Below are positions 20,457 to 29,873 of a stretch of 64,000 bases of DNA, piece by piece; the stretch's first letter is position 1; every line of letters starts with the position of its first letter. The DNA comes from Jiella pelagia. GTDB taxonomy: Bacteria > Pseudomonadota > Alphaproteobacteria > Rhizobiales > Rhizobiaceae. The stretch lies in assembly GCF_026898155.1 (NCBI RefSeq), contig NZ_CP114028.1:124001-188000 (forward strand), in the 5' to 3' direction. The notes under the pieces were generated by a model, which saw nothing but the letters and a program-made list of their open reading frames with translations, was not told where the DNA came from and did not search any database. Both the position numbers and the translations under genes were made by a program.

Positions 20457-20470
20457 TTGCGGCCGCGCAA
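20457..20470. promoter_or_regulatory. perfect NnrR box upstream of pseudoazurin
   Basis: TTGCGGCCGCGCAA fits TTGCG-N4-CGCAA perfectly, like the box at 10733. Its position relative to the leftward gene suits class II or I activation by a Crp/Fnr-type regulator. Confidence 0.75.
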
Positions 20471-20694
20471 ACACCATGTCGATCGACATCCAGACCGCAC
20501 TGGACTTGCCTCGGGAAAGTGGAGAGATCTTTCGATTTCATGCGGCCTGCCTCTCGAATTGAAGCAGGCCGATGAAGTAGAGCGCTTCAGCAGGGTTGGA
20601 CGTTACGCCTCCATGCCCAACCAAATTTTGACGCCTGTCTTTTGTGCAGAATGCTGATAAATGCGGCACTATCTTTCGCATATTGGCATTCGTG
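20471..20694. other. intergenic region upstream of the HPP-CBS gene
   Basis: I see no complete gene. A minus-strand open stretch ending near 20538 (last residues ALYFIGLLQFERQAA) might be the decayed 3' end of a gene, but I cannot identify it. Confidence 0.35.
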
Positions 20695-21876
20695 ATGGCT
20701 CGGCTTCTTCTTCGCCTTCTTCCAGACCTCGGCCACATCAGGGCGTTCGAGCAATTGCGAGCTAGCGTCGGAGCGCTTATCGGCATTGCCGTTACTGGCT
20801 TCGCCACGCTCCTGCTCCTCGGTGCTGACACCGCAATCCCACTTCTGGTTGCGCCGATGGGAGCGTCAGCGGTTCTTTTGTTCGCCGTGCCGTCCAGCCC
20901 TTTGGCTCAACCTTGGTCGATCATAGGCGGGAACATATCTGCTGCGTTGGTCGGGATTGGTTGTCGGATGCTCATTCCCGACCCGCTCCTTGCCGCAGCG
21001 GTCGCAGTCTGCGTCGCTATAGCTCTCATGTTCGTTCTGCGGTGCCTTCATCCTCCAGGTGGGGCCGTCGCGGTCACCGCTGTTCTGGCTGGCCCAATCG
21101 CCGACACCTTGGGATTCGCCTTTGCCGTCGTCCCGATCGGACTTAACTCGGCGCTCCTGCTTGCGGTGGCGCTCGTCTACAATCGATTGACGGGGCGACG
21201 ATATCCGCGCTTGCAGCCATCAGGGAATGTGAATCCCCATGGCACAAGAGATCGGTCGCCGCGCGATCGGACCGGGTTCACGCTGGACGATCTTGATGTG
21301 GTGCTGGAGCGCCGAGGTAAGGTCGTTGATATCGATCGCAACGATCTGATGGAAATCCTAACGACGGCTGAGCACGTGGCTTATCGGCGCCGATCAGGCG
21401 ATCTGACTTGCGGGGATGTGATGTCTCGTGATGTCGTGACAGTATCGCCAACAACGACGATTGGCGAGGCCTGGGTCATTATTCGGGATCGGAATTTCAG
21501 CGTGCTTCCGGTGACAACGGACGATCGCAAACTCATCGCCCTTCTGTCGCGGGAAAACTTCGTTGATGCTGTCGGAAAGGGTCTTGGACAACCGTCCCTG
21601 CGCGCGGACAAGCGGTTGGAGCGCGGGCTCGGCAAGGGGTTTTCGGCGCGAATGCCGGTGGAGAAGATCGCCTCGAAAGATCCCCTCACGGCCATGTCGA
21701 CGACTTCCATCGCGGAACTCGTTCCGATTCTGTCGAAAGCAGGTCTGCACCATATCGCGGTGGTTGACGAGGCGTCCCGACTGATTGGGCTTGTCACCCA
21801 GACGGATCTGGTGATGGCGCTGTTCAAGGGAGATGTTGGCGGCTGTCCGCCGTCAGCACCGATGGCCCAGAATTGA
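20695..21876 (+). CDS. HPP family membrane protein with C-terminal CBS pair
   Basis: About 393 residues from the ATG at 20695. The N-terminal HPP domain has about four membrane helices and the HPP signature LHPPGGAVAVTA, with PMGASAVLLFAVP before it. The C-terminal half has two CBS domains (CGDVMSRDVVTVSPTTTIGEAW... and HHIAVVDEASRLIGLVTQTDLVMAL) that usually bind adenine nucleotides. Some HPP proteins transport nitrite in cyanobacteria and chloroplasts. The position beside denitrification genes is compatible with nitrite handling, but this is an inference. Confidence 0.85.
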   Translation: MARLLLRLLPDLGHIRAFEQLRASVGALIGIAVTGFATLLLLGADTAIPLLVAPMGASAVLLFAVPSSPLAQPWSIIGGNISAALVGIGCRMLIPDPLLAAAVAVCVAIALMFVLRCLHPPGGAVAVTAVLAGPIADTLGFAFAVVPIGLNSALLLAVALVYNRLTGRRYPRLQPSGNVNPHGTRDRSPRDRTGFTLDDLDVVLERRGKVVDIDRNDLMEILTTAEHVAYRRRSGDLTCGDVMSRDVVTVSPTTTIGEAWVIIRDRNFSVLPVTTDDRKLIALLSRENFVDAVGKGLGQPSLRADKRLERGLGKGFSARMPVEKIASKDPLTAMSTTSIAELVPILSKAGLHHIAVVDEASRLIGLVTQTDLVMALFKGDVGGCPPSAPMAQN

Positions 21877-21928
21877 GTTTGTAATTTGAGGAGGCCGAGC
21901 CCGCCCAGGTCTGACGACGGACACTTGG

Positions 21929-22318
21929 TTAGCGAACCAGGACGACTTCGACGGATACCGCTTCGGCAACTTCGGCCCATTGCCGATCGGCCATCAATGC
22001 CGGCACGCAGAGATGTCGCGCGAGCGCCATACAGACACGGTCGCCAAGAGAAAGGCCGGCGGTGCGTGTCGGCGCACGAAAATCCGCCGCCAACATCGCT
22101 TGTTCGGCGTCCACGGCAACGACGCTCAACTGCAGTTCCTCGAAGATCTGCATAATGGTCTCCCGAGGGATTCCGACGTCGAGCAACCGCGTCGCGGCTT
22201 CCGCCAGATTGATCGCTGAGACGGAGGCGCCGGGCACGGTCTCGGCGACACGATCGCGGCCTGGCTCTTCGAAAATCAAAGCGAGGAGTGCGGAAGCATC
22301 GAGAACGCAGTCAGCCAT
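21929..22318 (-). CDS. PIN-domain toxin, VapC-like
   Basis: 129 residues starting MADCVLDASALLALIFEE. The acidic PIN residues are D6, E near NLAEAATRLL, D in LSLGDRVCMALA and D in ALMADRQW. Predicted metal-dependent RNase toxin. Its start overlaps the end of the upstream AbrB-type gene by 8 bp, the usual antitoxin-toxin order. Confidence 0.85.
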   Translation of the reverse strand: MADCVLDASALLALIFEEPGRDRVAETVPGASVSAINLAEAATRLLDVGIPRETIMQIFEELQLSVVAVDAEQAMLAADFRAPTRTAGLSLGDRVCMALARHLCVPALMADRQWAEVAEAVSVEVVLVR

Positions 22319-22628
22319 CGTCCGAACGACGCCCCGCTTTCTGAGACGCGATCCATTCATCGGTCTCCTTTTGCTCTTTCGCCGCTTCGGCCCTTCGATC
22401 CGCGATTAACTCGTCGACCATACTGACATCCTCTTGGCGATACGGAGCCACGAGTTCACGAACGCGACGAAGGGCATGTTCCCGCGTGGTGATATGAATG
22501 CCATCTGCATCCAATCGCAGGACGACGCGTCCTGCCCCGTCCAAACCCAATGCGCGCCGCATGTCCGCTGGAATATTCAGGCGCCCATTCTCGGTTATGG
22601 GTATCGTTCGCTGATGGACGTTCGACAT
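22311..22628 (-). CDS. AbrB/MazE-type antitoxin
   Basis: 105 residues from the ATG at 22628. The swapped-hairpin DNA-binding fold is seen in RTIPITENGRLNIPADMRRALGLDGAGRVVLRLDADG, followed by a charged tail (ADRRAEAAKEQKETDEWIASQK) likely to wrap the PIN toxin. It probably autoregulates the pair. Confidence 0.82.
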   Translation of the reverse strand: MSNVHQRTIPITENGRLNIPADMRRALGLDGAGRVVLRLDADGIHITTREHALRRVRELVAPYRQEDVSMVDELIADRRAEAAKEQKETDEWIASQKAGRRSDDG

Positions 22629-22788
22629 CGAAATCCCTCCAGATGCGCATGTGGACTGAAGATAATTACGGGTCATCAAGTCGTGAAGAGGCAAAAAACA
22701 AATGTGCCATATTTGCATAACAGGACTGAAGAGCTTCAAAGTCCTCAAAAGCCAGTTATGGCTGATGGGAACGACCCGGGCGTCATCG

Positions 22789-22869
22789 GCATGTTCACAA
22801 CCGACCGGTTTCGAACATGCAGGTCGACATCTGTTCAAAACATAGGTTTTCCTCATTACGAGCATGTTC
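22789..22869. repeat. res-like recombinase site with three GCATGTTC elements
   Basis: GCATGTTC (22789-22796) and its reverse complement GAACATGC (22813-22820) form an inverted repeat, and a third GCATGTTC lies at 22862-22869. All are within 130 bp upstream of the serine recombinase in an otherwise AT-richer stretch, as expected for a resolvase binding region (inference). Confidence 0.5.
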
Positions 22870-22919
22870 ATATTGTGCGGACCCGGTTATGATGCGTTTT
22901 TACGTTCCTACCGGTGGCC

Positions 22920-23549
22920 ATGTCACGCACCTTCGCCTACGCCCGCGTCTCGACGCTCGAGCAAACCACCGAGAACCAGCTCGGGGAGATCCGCGCGGCG
23001 GGTTTCAGCCTTCAAGCGCGCCGCATCATCACCGAGACGATCTCCGGCTCGCATACGGCGATGGAGCGTCCCGGCTTTGCCCGCCTGATCGACCGCCTGG
23101 AGGAGGGTGATATCCTCGTCGTCACCAAGCTTGATCGTCTCGGCCGCAATGCGATGGACGTCCGCAAGACCGTCGATCATCTCGCCGAGCAGGGCATCAA
23201 GGTTCATTGCCTCGCCTTAGGCGGCGTCGACCTGACCAGCGCAGCCGGGCGCATGACGATGGGGGTCATCAATGCCGTTGCCGAGTTCGAGCGCGATCTC
23301 CTCATCGAGCGCACCAATGCCGGCCTGAAGCGAGCCCGGGCAGAGGGGAAGGCGATCGGACGTCCGCCGCTCCTGTCCGATGCGAAGAAGCGCGACGTCC
23401 TGACCAAGCTCGATGGCGGCATCTCGATCGCCAAGCTTGCCCGTGAGTACGATGTCAGCCGCATCACGATCGCCCGCATTCGCGATGCGCGCGTAAAGTT
23501 GAATGACGCAGCAGGATCGGGGGAGGGCGCCCATGCCGATCCGGCCTGA
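22920..23549 (+). CDS. serine recombinase (resolvase/invertase)
   Basis: 209 residues. The catalytic serine lies in [18 protein letters not shown]. Further motifs are [42 protein letters not shown] and a C-terminal HTH ([21 protein letters not shown]). Typical of Tn3-type resolvases and plasmid invertases. Its stop overlaps the start of the HNH gene by 17 bp, so the two form a unit. Confidence 0.92.
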   Translation: MSRTFAYARVSTLEQTTENQLGEIRAAGFSLQARRIITETISGSHTAMERPGFARLIDRLEEGDILVVTKLDRLGRNAMDVRKTVDHLAEQGIKVHCLALGGVDLTSAAGRMTMGVINAVAEFERDLLIERTNAGLKRARAEGKAIGRPPLLSDAKKRDVLTKLDGGISIAKLAREYDVSRITIARIRDARVKLNDAAGSGEGAHADPA

Positions 23550-23973
23550 GCATCGCCACTTCTACCCGATTGATTGGCCCGAGCTATCGCACGAAATCCG
23601 GTTCATTCGCGCCAAGGGGCGCTGCGAACGCTGTGACAGGCCTCACGGCAAGACCGTCCTCCATCTTGGCGATGGCCGCTGGTTCGACGAGGATCGCGGT
23701 CGCTGGCGTGACGGACGCGGTCGCCTCGTCCGCCAGCGTTTGCCGGCACCTTTGCAGTTCGCTGACGCGAATCTGCTTGGCCAGACCACCGTCCGCCTCG
23801 CTTGTGCCCATCTCGACCAGGACACTGCGAACAACAAAGACGGCAACCTCGCCGCGCTCTGCCAGCGTTGCCATCTCGACCATGACCGTCCGTGGAACAT
23901 TCAGAAGCGACGGATCACCGTGCTTCTGCGGCGGGCGCTAGGGGACCTCTTTACCGGCCCCTATGTCCGGTAG
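23533..23973 (+). CDS. HNH-endonuclease-like zinc protein
   Basis: 146 residues. Two C-x2-C pairs ([11 protein letters not shown] and [12 protein letters not shown]) frame [18 protein letters not shown], with the His-Asp-Asn order of a zinc-finger HNH fold. A nuclease is likely but unproven. It is coupled to the serine recombinase, which suggests a mobile-element accessory role. I chose the ATG at 23533, just before [17 protein letters not shown]. Confidence 0.7.
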   Translation: MPIRPEHRHFYPIDWPELSHEIRFIRAKGRCERCDRPHGKTVLHLGDGRWFDEDRGRWRDGRGRLVRQRLPAPLQFADANLLGQTTVRLACAHLDQDTANNKDGNLAALCQRCHLDHDRPWNIQKRRITVLLRRALGDLFTGPYVR

Positions 23974-24072
23974 GGGTGGTAAAGCGGAAAGTCCGCTTCG
24001 AAGCTCTGAACGTCGGATCGCTGATATTCGACGAAGGTAGGCATCCCTGCCGTTTTAAGATAGTCAGTTGCA

Positions 24073-24720
24073 ATGCTCGACTTGTCCCAATTGTCCCTGT
24101 ATCTCGTCGCAGCCCTGCTGCTTGCCGTCACACCCGGTCCTGGCATCTTCTATGTCGCCGCACGTACGCTGGCGGGCGGACGTGCCGAGGGCATCGCCTC
24201 CAGCTTCGGCAATGGACTAGGCGGCATGGCTCATGTGCTCGCAGGTAGCCTCGGCGTGTCGGCCATAGTGCTCGCGAGCGCCGAACTGTTTACGGCGCTC
24301 AAGTTAATTGGTGCGGGTTACCTTATCTGGATGGGCTACCGCACTTTCCGCTCGGCCCGCCGGGATGCTCTCGAAGCGTCAATCGGCGGGACGGTTACGC
24401 CGCCGATTGGACCGCGCCTGGCGTTCCGCGAGGGTGTGCTGGTTGAGGCGCTGAACCCCAAGATGGCGGCCTTCTTCCTTGCTTTCATCCCGCAGTTCGT
24501 GGACACGACCGGCAACGTGGTCCTACAATTTCTAGTCTTGGGCTTCATTTCGGTCACGCTGAATACCCTTGCGGACATCGTCGTCGCCTTCGCTGCGAGC
24601 GGCATTCGCCAAGGGGCCGCCGCTCGGCCTAACCTGGTGCGTCGTCTGCGCGAAGGATCGGGCCTTGCCATGGTTGCGCTCGGCGTCGGGCTGGCTTTTG
24701 CCAGGCGCCCGGCTCACTGA
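24073..24720 (+). CDS. LysE/RhtB family exporter
   Basis: 215 residues with five or six membrane helices and the family motif LLAVTPGPGIFYVAARTLAGGRAEGIASSFGN. It exports an amino acid or analogue; the substrate is not predictable. Followed 19 bp later by a second LysE-type gene and a dapA-like gene, suggesting a three-gene unit. Confidence 0.88.
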   Translation: MLDLSQLSLYLVAALLLAVTPGPGIFYVAARTLAGGRAEGIASSFGNGLGGMAHVLAGSLGVSAIVLASAELFTALKLIGAGYLIWMGYRTFRSARRDALEASIGGTVTPPIGPRLAFREGVLVEALNPKMAAFFLAFIPQFVDTTGNVVLQFLVLGFISVTLNTLADIVVAFAASGIRQGAAARPNLVRRLREGSGLAMVALGVGLAFARRPAH

Positions 24721-24739
24721 CCGGCTGGGGTGACGAAAC

Positions 24740-25375
24740 ATGATGATCCCGAGCCTGCAACAGTTCATGCTCGTTTTCACCGCCTATGTCATCGCGGCGG
24801 GCAGTCCCGGCCCGAGCAACATGCGCATCATGGGGGTTGCCATGCATCAGGGCCGACAGGCGGCGCTGATGCTGGCGGCAGGTGTCATTACGGGCTCGGT
24901 GTTCTGGGGAGTGATGGCGGCAACCGGAGTGTCGGCAGTTCTCACGCGCTACGCCCACGCCCTGATCGGACTCAAAATCTTTGGCGGGCTTTATCTGCTG
25001 TTACTCGCTTTCAAGGCGGCGCGGTCCGCCCTGACATCGGACGAGGCTGTGCGAAAGGCGCCTGCTGACATCGCAGCTACGCGAGGGGCGCTCTACCGGC
25101 AAGGCCTGCTGATGCATCTGAGCAATCCGAAGGCCATTCTTGCTTGGGTCGCGTTGCTGACCCTCGGGCTCGGTCCCGGTACCTCGCCGCAGAGTCTAGC
25201 CCTCATCCTCGGCGGCTGCTTCGTCCTGAGCGTGACGATCTTCTGCGGCTATGCGCTCGTGTTCTCCACCGTGCCCATGGTGCGTTTGTACAGGCAGGCG
25301 CGGCGCTGGATCGAAGGCGTTCTTGCCGTCTTCTTCGCCTATGCAGGCTTGCGCCTGCTGCAATCCCGCACATGA
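24740..25375 (+). CDS. LysE/RhtB family exporter, second copy
   Basis: 211 residues with the motif VIAAGSPGPSNMRIMGVAMHQGRQAALMLAAGV and several membrane helices. It differs clearly from its neighbour. The stop overlaps the start of the dapA-like gene (ATGA), a sign of translational coupling and perhaps of export linked to that enzyme's substrate or product. Confidence 0.88.
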   Translation: MMIPSLQQFMLVFTAYVIAAGSPGPSNMRIMGVAMHQGRQAALMLAAGVITGSVFWGVMAATGVSAVLTRYAHALIGLKIFGGLYLLLLAFKAARSALTSDEAVRKAPADIAATRGALYRQGLLMHLSNPKAILAWVALLTLGLGPGTSPQSLALILGGCFVLSVTIFCGYALVFSTVPMVRLYRQARRWIEGVLAVFFAYAGLRLLQSRT

Positions 25376-26153
25376 GTTGGAAACGCCCGAATATGTCTCT
25401 TTTCCACGGATTATCGGCCTTTCCACTTACCCCAACCGACTCGGCGGGACATGTGCAGGGGGCGCTGCTTGCTCGCTTCCTCGACCGCATCGTGACGGCT
25501 GGGGCCGACAGCATTGGTCTACTCGGCAGCACCGGCGGTTATGCTTACCTGTCCCGCGAGCAGCGGCAGGAAGCCGTGCGGGTCGCCGTGGATCACGTCG
25601 GTGGGCGGGTTCCGGTCATCGTCGGCGTCGGGGCCTTGCGCACCGATGCGGCGGTTGCGCTCGCGCAGGACGCTGAGGCAGCAGGGGCGGACGGCCTGCT
25701 GCTGGCTCCGATGTCATACACGCCACTTACTGAGGACGAGGTGTTCCGGCATTTTGCGACGGTTGCGGAAACGGGAACGCTGCCGCTTTGCATTTATAAC
25801 AACCCCGGCACCACCCGCTTCATGTTCACGACGGACCTGATCGCTCGTCTGGCGAGCCTGCCTAACGTTTCCGCCGTGAAGATGCCGCTTCCCCTGGAGG
25901 GCGACTATGCAAGCGAACTGGCGCGACTGCGTGATGTGACGCCGGAAGGCTTCGCGATAGGCTATAGCGGCGACTGGGGCATGGCGGACGCGATGCTGGA
26001 GGGGGCAGATGCCTTCTACAGCGTTCTCGGCGGCCTCCTCCCGCTCCAGGCCCTCTCCCTCGTGCGTGCTGCCCAAGCTGGCAATGCAGAAGAGGCGAGA
26101 CGCCTCGATAAAACGCTGAAGCCGTTATGGGAAACTTTTAGGGCCTACGACGG
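25372..26153 (+). pseudogene. dapA-like aldolase (DHDPS/NAL family), 5' part cut by inversion
   Basis: The first 259 codons of a class I aldolase: FHGLSAFPLTPTDSAG, GSTGGYAYLSREQRQEAV, LAPMSYTPLTEDEVF, ICIYNNPGTTRFMF-like and AVKMPLPLEGD containing the Schiff-base lysine. After KPLWETFRAYDG the sequence changes abruptly into IS66 tnpC. The missing 3' end lies inverted at 28592-28726; joining the two gives an exact 303-residue enzyme. Substrate unknown; DHDPS, N-acetylneuraminate lyase or a related pyruvate aldolase. Confidence 0.9.
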
Positions 26154-26655
26154 TCTGGATCACTTTCCACTGTCGCGGGATCACCTCCAACGTCTCGGTC
26201 ACGTCCTCGCCGAGCTTGCGCAGCCGATCCGAGCCGCAGCAGGCACAGGCCGTCGGTCCCGGTATCACGACACGCTCGCGCGGCAGATGTTCGGGGAATG
26301 GCTTGCGACCGTCGCGCCGCCGCTCGAAGGACTTCACCGTCGTGGTCTTCACCGCGGCCTGTTCCGCCGCCAACTCGTCTTCGCTCAAAGCCGCTTCGGC
26401 ATCTTCGAGCTGCATTTCCAACTGGTCGAGAAGGCGGGCCTTGCGTTCCGAGCGCGTGCCGTAAAGTTCGCGTCTGAGCTTCTCGATCTCGAGCGTCAGA
26501 TGCGCGATGAGCGCCTCGGCGCCGGAGACTTTTGCCTTGACCCGCGCCACACTTGCAACGGCCTCGTCGCGATCGCGCTCGGCCAGATCAGCGCGCCGTT
26601 CCGCTGCCGCAAGCGCGGCTTTCAGAAGGGCGATATCATCCGGCGCGGCAGCCAT
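26149..26655 (-). pseudogene. tnpC: IS66 transposase TnpC, N-terminal part
   Basis: Starts MAAAPDDIALLKAALAAAERR, a coiled-coil leader zipper, then LIAHLTLEIEKLRRELYGTRSERK and the zinc-finger-like ACACCGSDRLRKLGEDVTETLEVIPRQWKVIQTV. It is cut at the inversion breakpoint 26149-26153; the remainder is at 28722-29870 on the other strand. Confidence 0.92.
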
Positions 26656-26727
26656 GATGGAGGGCTCGAAGCAGATCGTGACAACACCGATTCTGCCACA
26701 AAAGCCCTGCAATGCAACGCTTTCCAG

Positions 26728-27075
26728 CTATCCGACCGAGGTGGGTCTCCAGGTTTTCTGTGGGTTCCTCCAGTCGATTCCAGACAGAAGATAACCGAGC
26801 TGCGCCGGCGATATCGTCACCGCGCCATCGGCGACGGAAGGCCAGAGAAAGCGCCCGCGTTCGAGCCGCTTCGTATAAAGGCAGGCGCCCTGTCCGTCGT
26901 GCCAGATGATCTTCAAAAGATCGCCTCTGCGACCACGAAAGCAGAACAGGTGGCCGCTGTTCGGATCACGCTTCAGCGTCTCCTGGACCATGAGCGACAG
27001 GCCGGGAAAGCCCTTTCGCATATCGACGTGTCCCGTCGCCAGCCAGACCCGAACCCCGCTCGGAACCGGGATCAT
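26728..27075 (-). CDS. tnpB: IS66 Orf2 protein TnpB
   Basis: 115 residues with the family signature VRVWLATGHVDMRKGFPGLSLMVQE, GHLFCFRGRRGDLLKIIWHDGQGACLYTKRLERGRF. Required for IS66 transposition, exact role unclear. Overlaps tnpA by four bases. Confidence 0.93.
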   Translation of the reverse strand: MIPVPSGVRVWLATGHVDMRKGFPGLSLMVQETLKRDPNSGHLFCFRGRRGDLLKIIWHDGQGACLYTKRLERGRFLWPSVADGAVTISPAQLGYLLSGIDWRNPQKTWRPTSVG

Positions 27076-27462
27076 CGCTGGCGATCCACGACGTCGAGAA
27101 GGCGCGCAAGGACTTCGGGATCGATATCGGAGGCGACGCGGATCGTACGACCGCCGGCAACGTCGATACTGACGCGTGATCGGCGAGGCCGCGGTGAAGA
27201 TGGACGCTCAGCCCTCAAAACCTCATTCGCATCGGCGATGGCATCGATTGTGACGGGAACGAACGGCGCAACCGATTGGACCTCGTCGACCTTCTTCACG
27301 CCGAACTGCCGTCGCCATTTGTAGACCAGCGAGACGTCGAGATCATGCTCGCGAGCGATGGAGCCTCACGTTCGCATCCGGTGCCAGAGACGCCAGAACA
27401 ACCTCTTCCTTGAACGATGCCGGCCAGGACCTGCGACGCGTCTCGTCGCGCGACAACTGCAT
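27072..27462 (-). pseudogene. tnpA: IS66 Orf1 protein TnpA (one-base frameshift at 27361-27367)
   Basis: Starts MQLSRDETRRRSWPASFKEEV with an HTH (ASLAPDANVSSIAREHDLDVSLVYKWRRQFG). The reverse strand reads GAGGCTC at the break; GAGCTC restores a continuous 129-residue protein. One of the twelve GAGCTC frameshifts. Confidence 0.88.
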
Positions 27463-27582
27463 CCGCCGGAAAGCCATATGGTTATCCCTACTGCTTGCAA
27501 TGTGGCTTCCGAAGCCAAACGCAAATCACCGAGTTCACATCGGCAAAACAAGGCGGTTCACGCCGAAGGCATACGACGCTGC

Positions 27583-28309
27583 TGCCCTGCATGCTGGTGA
27601 TCATCGGCGCGACGCCGGAGGGAAAGAAGGAACTCGTCGGCTTTCAGGTGGGCGTGCGCGAGAGCGCCCAAAGCTGGCGCGAACTCCTCGTCGATCTGAA
27701 GGTTCGCAAACTTGCCATCGCGCCCGAGGTCGCAGTCGGTGATGGCGCCATGGGCTTTTGGAAGGCGCTCGATGAGATCTTTCCAGGAACGAAGCACCAG
27801 AGGTGCTGGGTTCACAAGGTCACGAACGTCCTGAACAAGGTCCCAAAGTCGGTGCAGCCGAATATGAAGGCTGATCTGCGAGAGGTCCGCGATGCGCCGG
27901 ATCGTGCCAGCGCCGAGGCTGCCCTCGCGATGTTCGAGGAGAAGTACAGCGCCAAATATTCGAAGGCCGTCCACTGCCTGACGAAGGATCGCGAGGCGCT
28001 CCTCGCCTTCTTCGACTTCCCGGCGGAACATTGGGATCATTTGCGCACGGCCAACCCGATCGAGAGCGTCTTTGCCACCGTCCGGCATCGAACCGTGCGA
28101 ACGAGAGGCGCCCTCTCGCACAAAACCGCCCGGCTCATGGTCTTTAAGCTCGTCATGGCGGCTTCGAAGACCTGGCGAAAGCTGAAGGGCGAAAATCGCT
28201 TGTCGATGGTCATCGAAGGCGTCAGATCCACCAACGGCGTCGCGGTCATTTCCGACGCTAATCAACGCGCCGCCTGATCGGACCCATCACCCAGATTCAA
28301 CCATAGCTT
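27583..28309 (+). mobile_element. IS256-family element, C-terminal half
   Basis: Frame 27591-28277 encodes the last ~229 residues of a Mutator-type transposase: MLVIIGATPEGKKELVGF, FPGTKHQRCWVHKVTNVLNKVP, DHLRTANPIESVFATVRHRT. Closely similar to the full copy at 52412-53692. The outer end has the IS256 terminal repeat (CATCACCC ... CATAGCTT), followed by a 9-bp duplication CTAGGCAGA. The N-terminal half is at 30139-30807. Confidence 0.88.
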
Positions 28310-28318
28310 CTAGGCAGA

Positions 28319-28530
28319 ATGCCCGCATCTGATTGATGAGACGGGTTCTCTTGCCAATCATCTGATCGCGCAACCGATGCGGCGCCTAGAGGTCGGCCCG
28401 TTCCCCGCTCTTGATAGCGGCAAACCGCATTGTCGGCCGAGTGGCCGCTTCGGCGATGGCCTCGGCATCGATGATATCGCTCTTGTTCGACTTCACGTAG
28501 GGCGTCACGAACTGAGCCGGGATTCAGCCT
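28319..28530 (-). pseudogene. IS110-family transposase, internal N-terminal fragment
   Basis: Minus-strand translation gives PAQFVTPYVKSNKSDIIDAEA, then AATRPTMRFAAIKSGERADL, an in-frame TAG, and HRLRDQMIGKRTRLINQMRAF. This is the middle of an IS110/IS1111 transposase. It ends exactly at the IS256 target duplication, and the continuation (EYGIVLRQG) is at 30817 on the plus strand. The true N-terminus is missing, so the element is dead. Confidence 0.8.
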
Positions 28531-28591
28531 TCCGCAAAGCTGACGTTGGAGCGGGAGCTGAGTAGAGGGCGGAGTGGACCGCCAATCTGTT

Positions 28592-28726
28592 TTAAGCCAA
28601 AATTGGCTCAACGGCTGCCACCACCTGCCGGTGCGCCTCGGGCCCTAGCGGCAGGATCGGGCGCGGCGGCTCCGCCTTCCCTAGACCGAGAAGGTCGACG
28701 AGCACGTACATGACACGCAGGCCGTC
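28592..28726 (-). pseudogene. dapA-like aldolase, 3' part (inverted fragment)
   Basis: Encodes GLRVMYVLVDLLGLG, then KAEPPRPILPLGPEAHRQVV and a short tail ending at TAA, the typical C-terminus of DHDPS-family enzymes. In forward order it follows directly on the 5' part at 25372-26153 with no gap or overlap beyond the shared GACGG, giving a 303-residue enzyme. Confidence 0.87.
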
Positions 28727-29870
28727 CGGGAGGAGTTCACCTGCCGGGACTGCGAGACAATCACCCAGCCGCCGGCGCCATTTTATCCGACGCCGCGAGG
28801 CTTCCTCGGGCCCAGCCTCCTGGCAATGATCCTGTTCGACAAGTTCGGACAACATCAGCCGCTCAACCGGCAGTCGGAGCGCTATGCCTGCGAAGGAATC
28901 AACTTGTCACTGTCGACGCTGGCCGATCAGGTCGGCGCCTGCACCTTCACGCTTCGCCCGCTTCACGATCTGATCGCGGCCCATGTCATGGCTGCCGGGC
29001 GTCTTCATGGTTGATGACACGACGGTGCCGATCCTGGCCAAGGGCAAGACGGTGACCGGTCGGGTCTGGACTTACGTTCGCGACGACCGTCCCTTCGGCG
29101 GTCAGGCACCGCCGGCGGCCTTGTACTTTGCGTCCCGCGATCGAATGGCCGAGCACCCTGAACGTCATCTGACGGGCTGGACCGGCATTCTCCAAGCCGA
29201 CGCCTACTCGGGCTATGGCCGCCTCTATGCCACTGAGCGAAGTCCGAAGCCGCTGACCCAGGCGCTGTGCTGGAGCCACGCGCGCCGCAAGTTCTTCGAG
29301 CTTGCCGACATCGCCAAAAGCGCCCGGCGAGGAAAGAACGCCGCGCCGATCTCGCCCATGGCCCTGGAGGCAGTGAAGCGGATCGATGCCCTGTTCGATA
29401 TCGAGCGCGACATCAACGGCCTGTCTGCCGATGATCGCCTGGCCGTCCGCCAGGAGAAAAGCCTGCCGCTCCTCGCCGACCTCGAAACGTGGATGCGCAC
29501 CGAACGGGCGCGCCTGTCGCGCCATGCCCCGGTCGCCAAGGCCATGGACTACATGCTGACCACGTGGGACAGCTTCGCCTGCTTCACGACAGATGGCAGA
29601 GTTTGCCTCACAAACAATGCGGCGGAGCGAGCGCTCAGGGGCCTGGCCCTCGGCCGCCGCTCATGGACCTTCGCCGGCTCCGATCGCGGCGCGGACCGCT
29701 GCGCCTTCATGCTGACGCTGATCATGACGGCCAAGCTGAACGATATCGACCCGCAGGCCTGGCTCGCCGAGGTCCTCGCCCGCATCGCTGAAACTCCGCA
29801 GAACCGGCTTGGACAACTGCTGCCCTGGAACTGGTCCGCCGAAAGCATGCCACGACAGGCGGCGGCCTGA
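28722..29870 (+). pseudogene. tnpC: IS66 transposase TnpC, C-terminal part (frameshift near 29011)
   Basis: Begins REEFTCRDCETITQPPAPFYP, exactly where the minus-strand N-terminal part stops. Contains MILFDKFGQHQPLNRQSERY, DDTTVPILAKGKT, LQADAYSGYGRLY, CWSHARRKFFELA and NNAAERALRGLALGRRSW, the IS66 DDE core. An extra T near 29011 (GGTTGATGAC for GGTGATGAC) breaks the frame. This one is not at GAGCTC, so it may be true decay. Confidence 0.9.
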
Positions 29871-29873
29871 GCC

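Larger units (their letters stand above)
26149..27574 (-). mobile_element. IS66-family element, 5' segment (inverted)
   Basis: Carries tnpA, tnpB and the N-terminal part of tnpC. The outer end at 27574 reads inwards as GTATGCCTTCGGCG and is followed by the 8-bp duplication GACGCTGC at 27575-27582. The other half of the element, with its own end at 30130, is at 28722-30130. The inner border is an inversion breakpoint, not an IS end. Confidence 0.85.
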
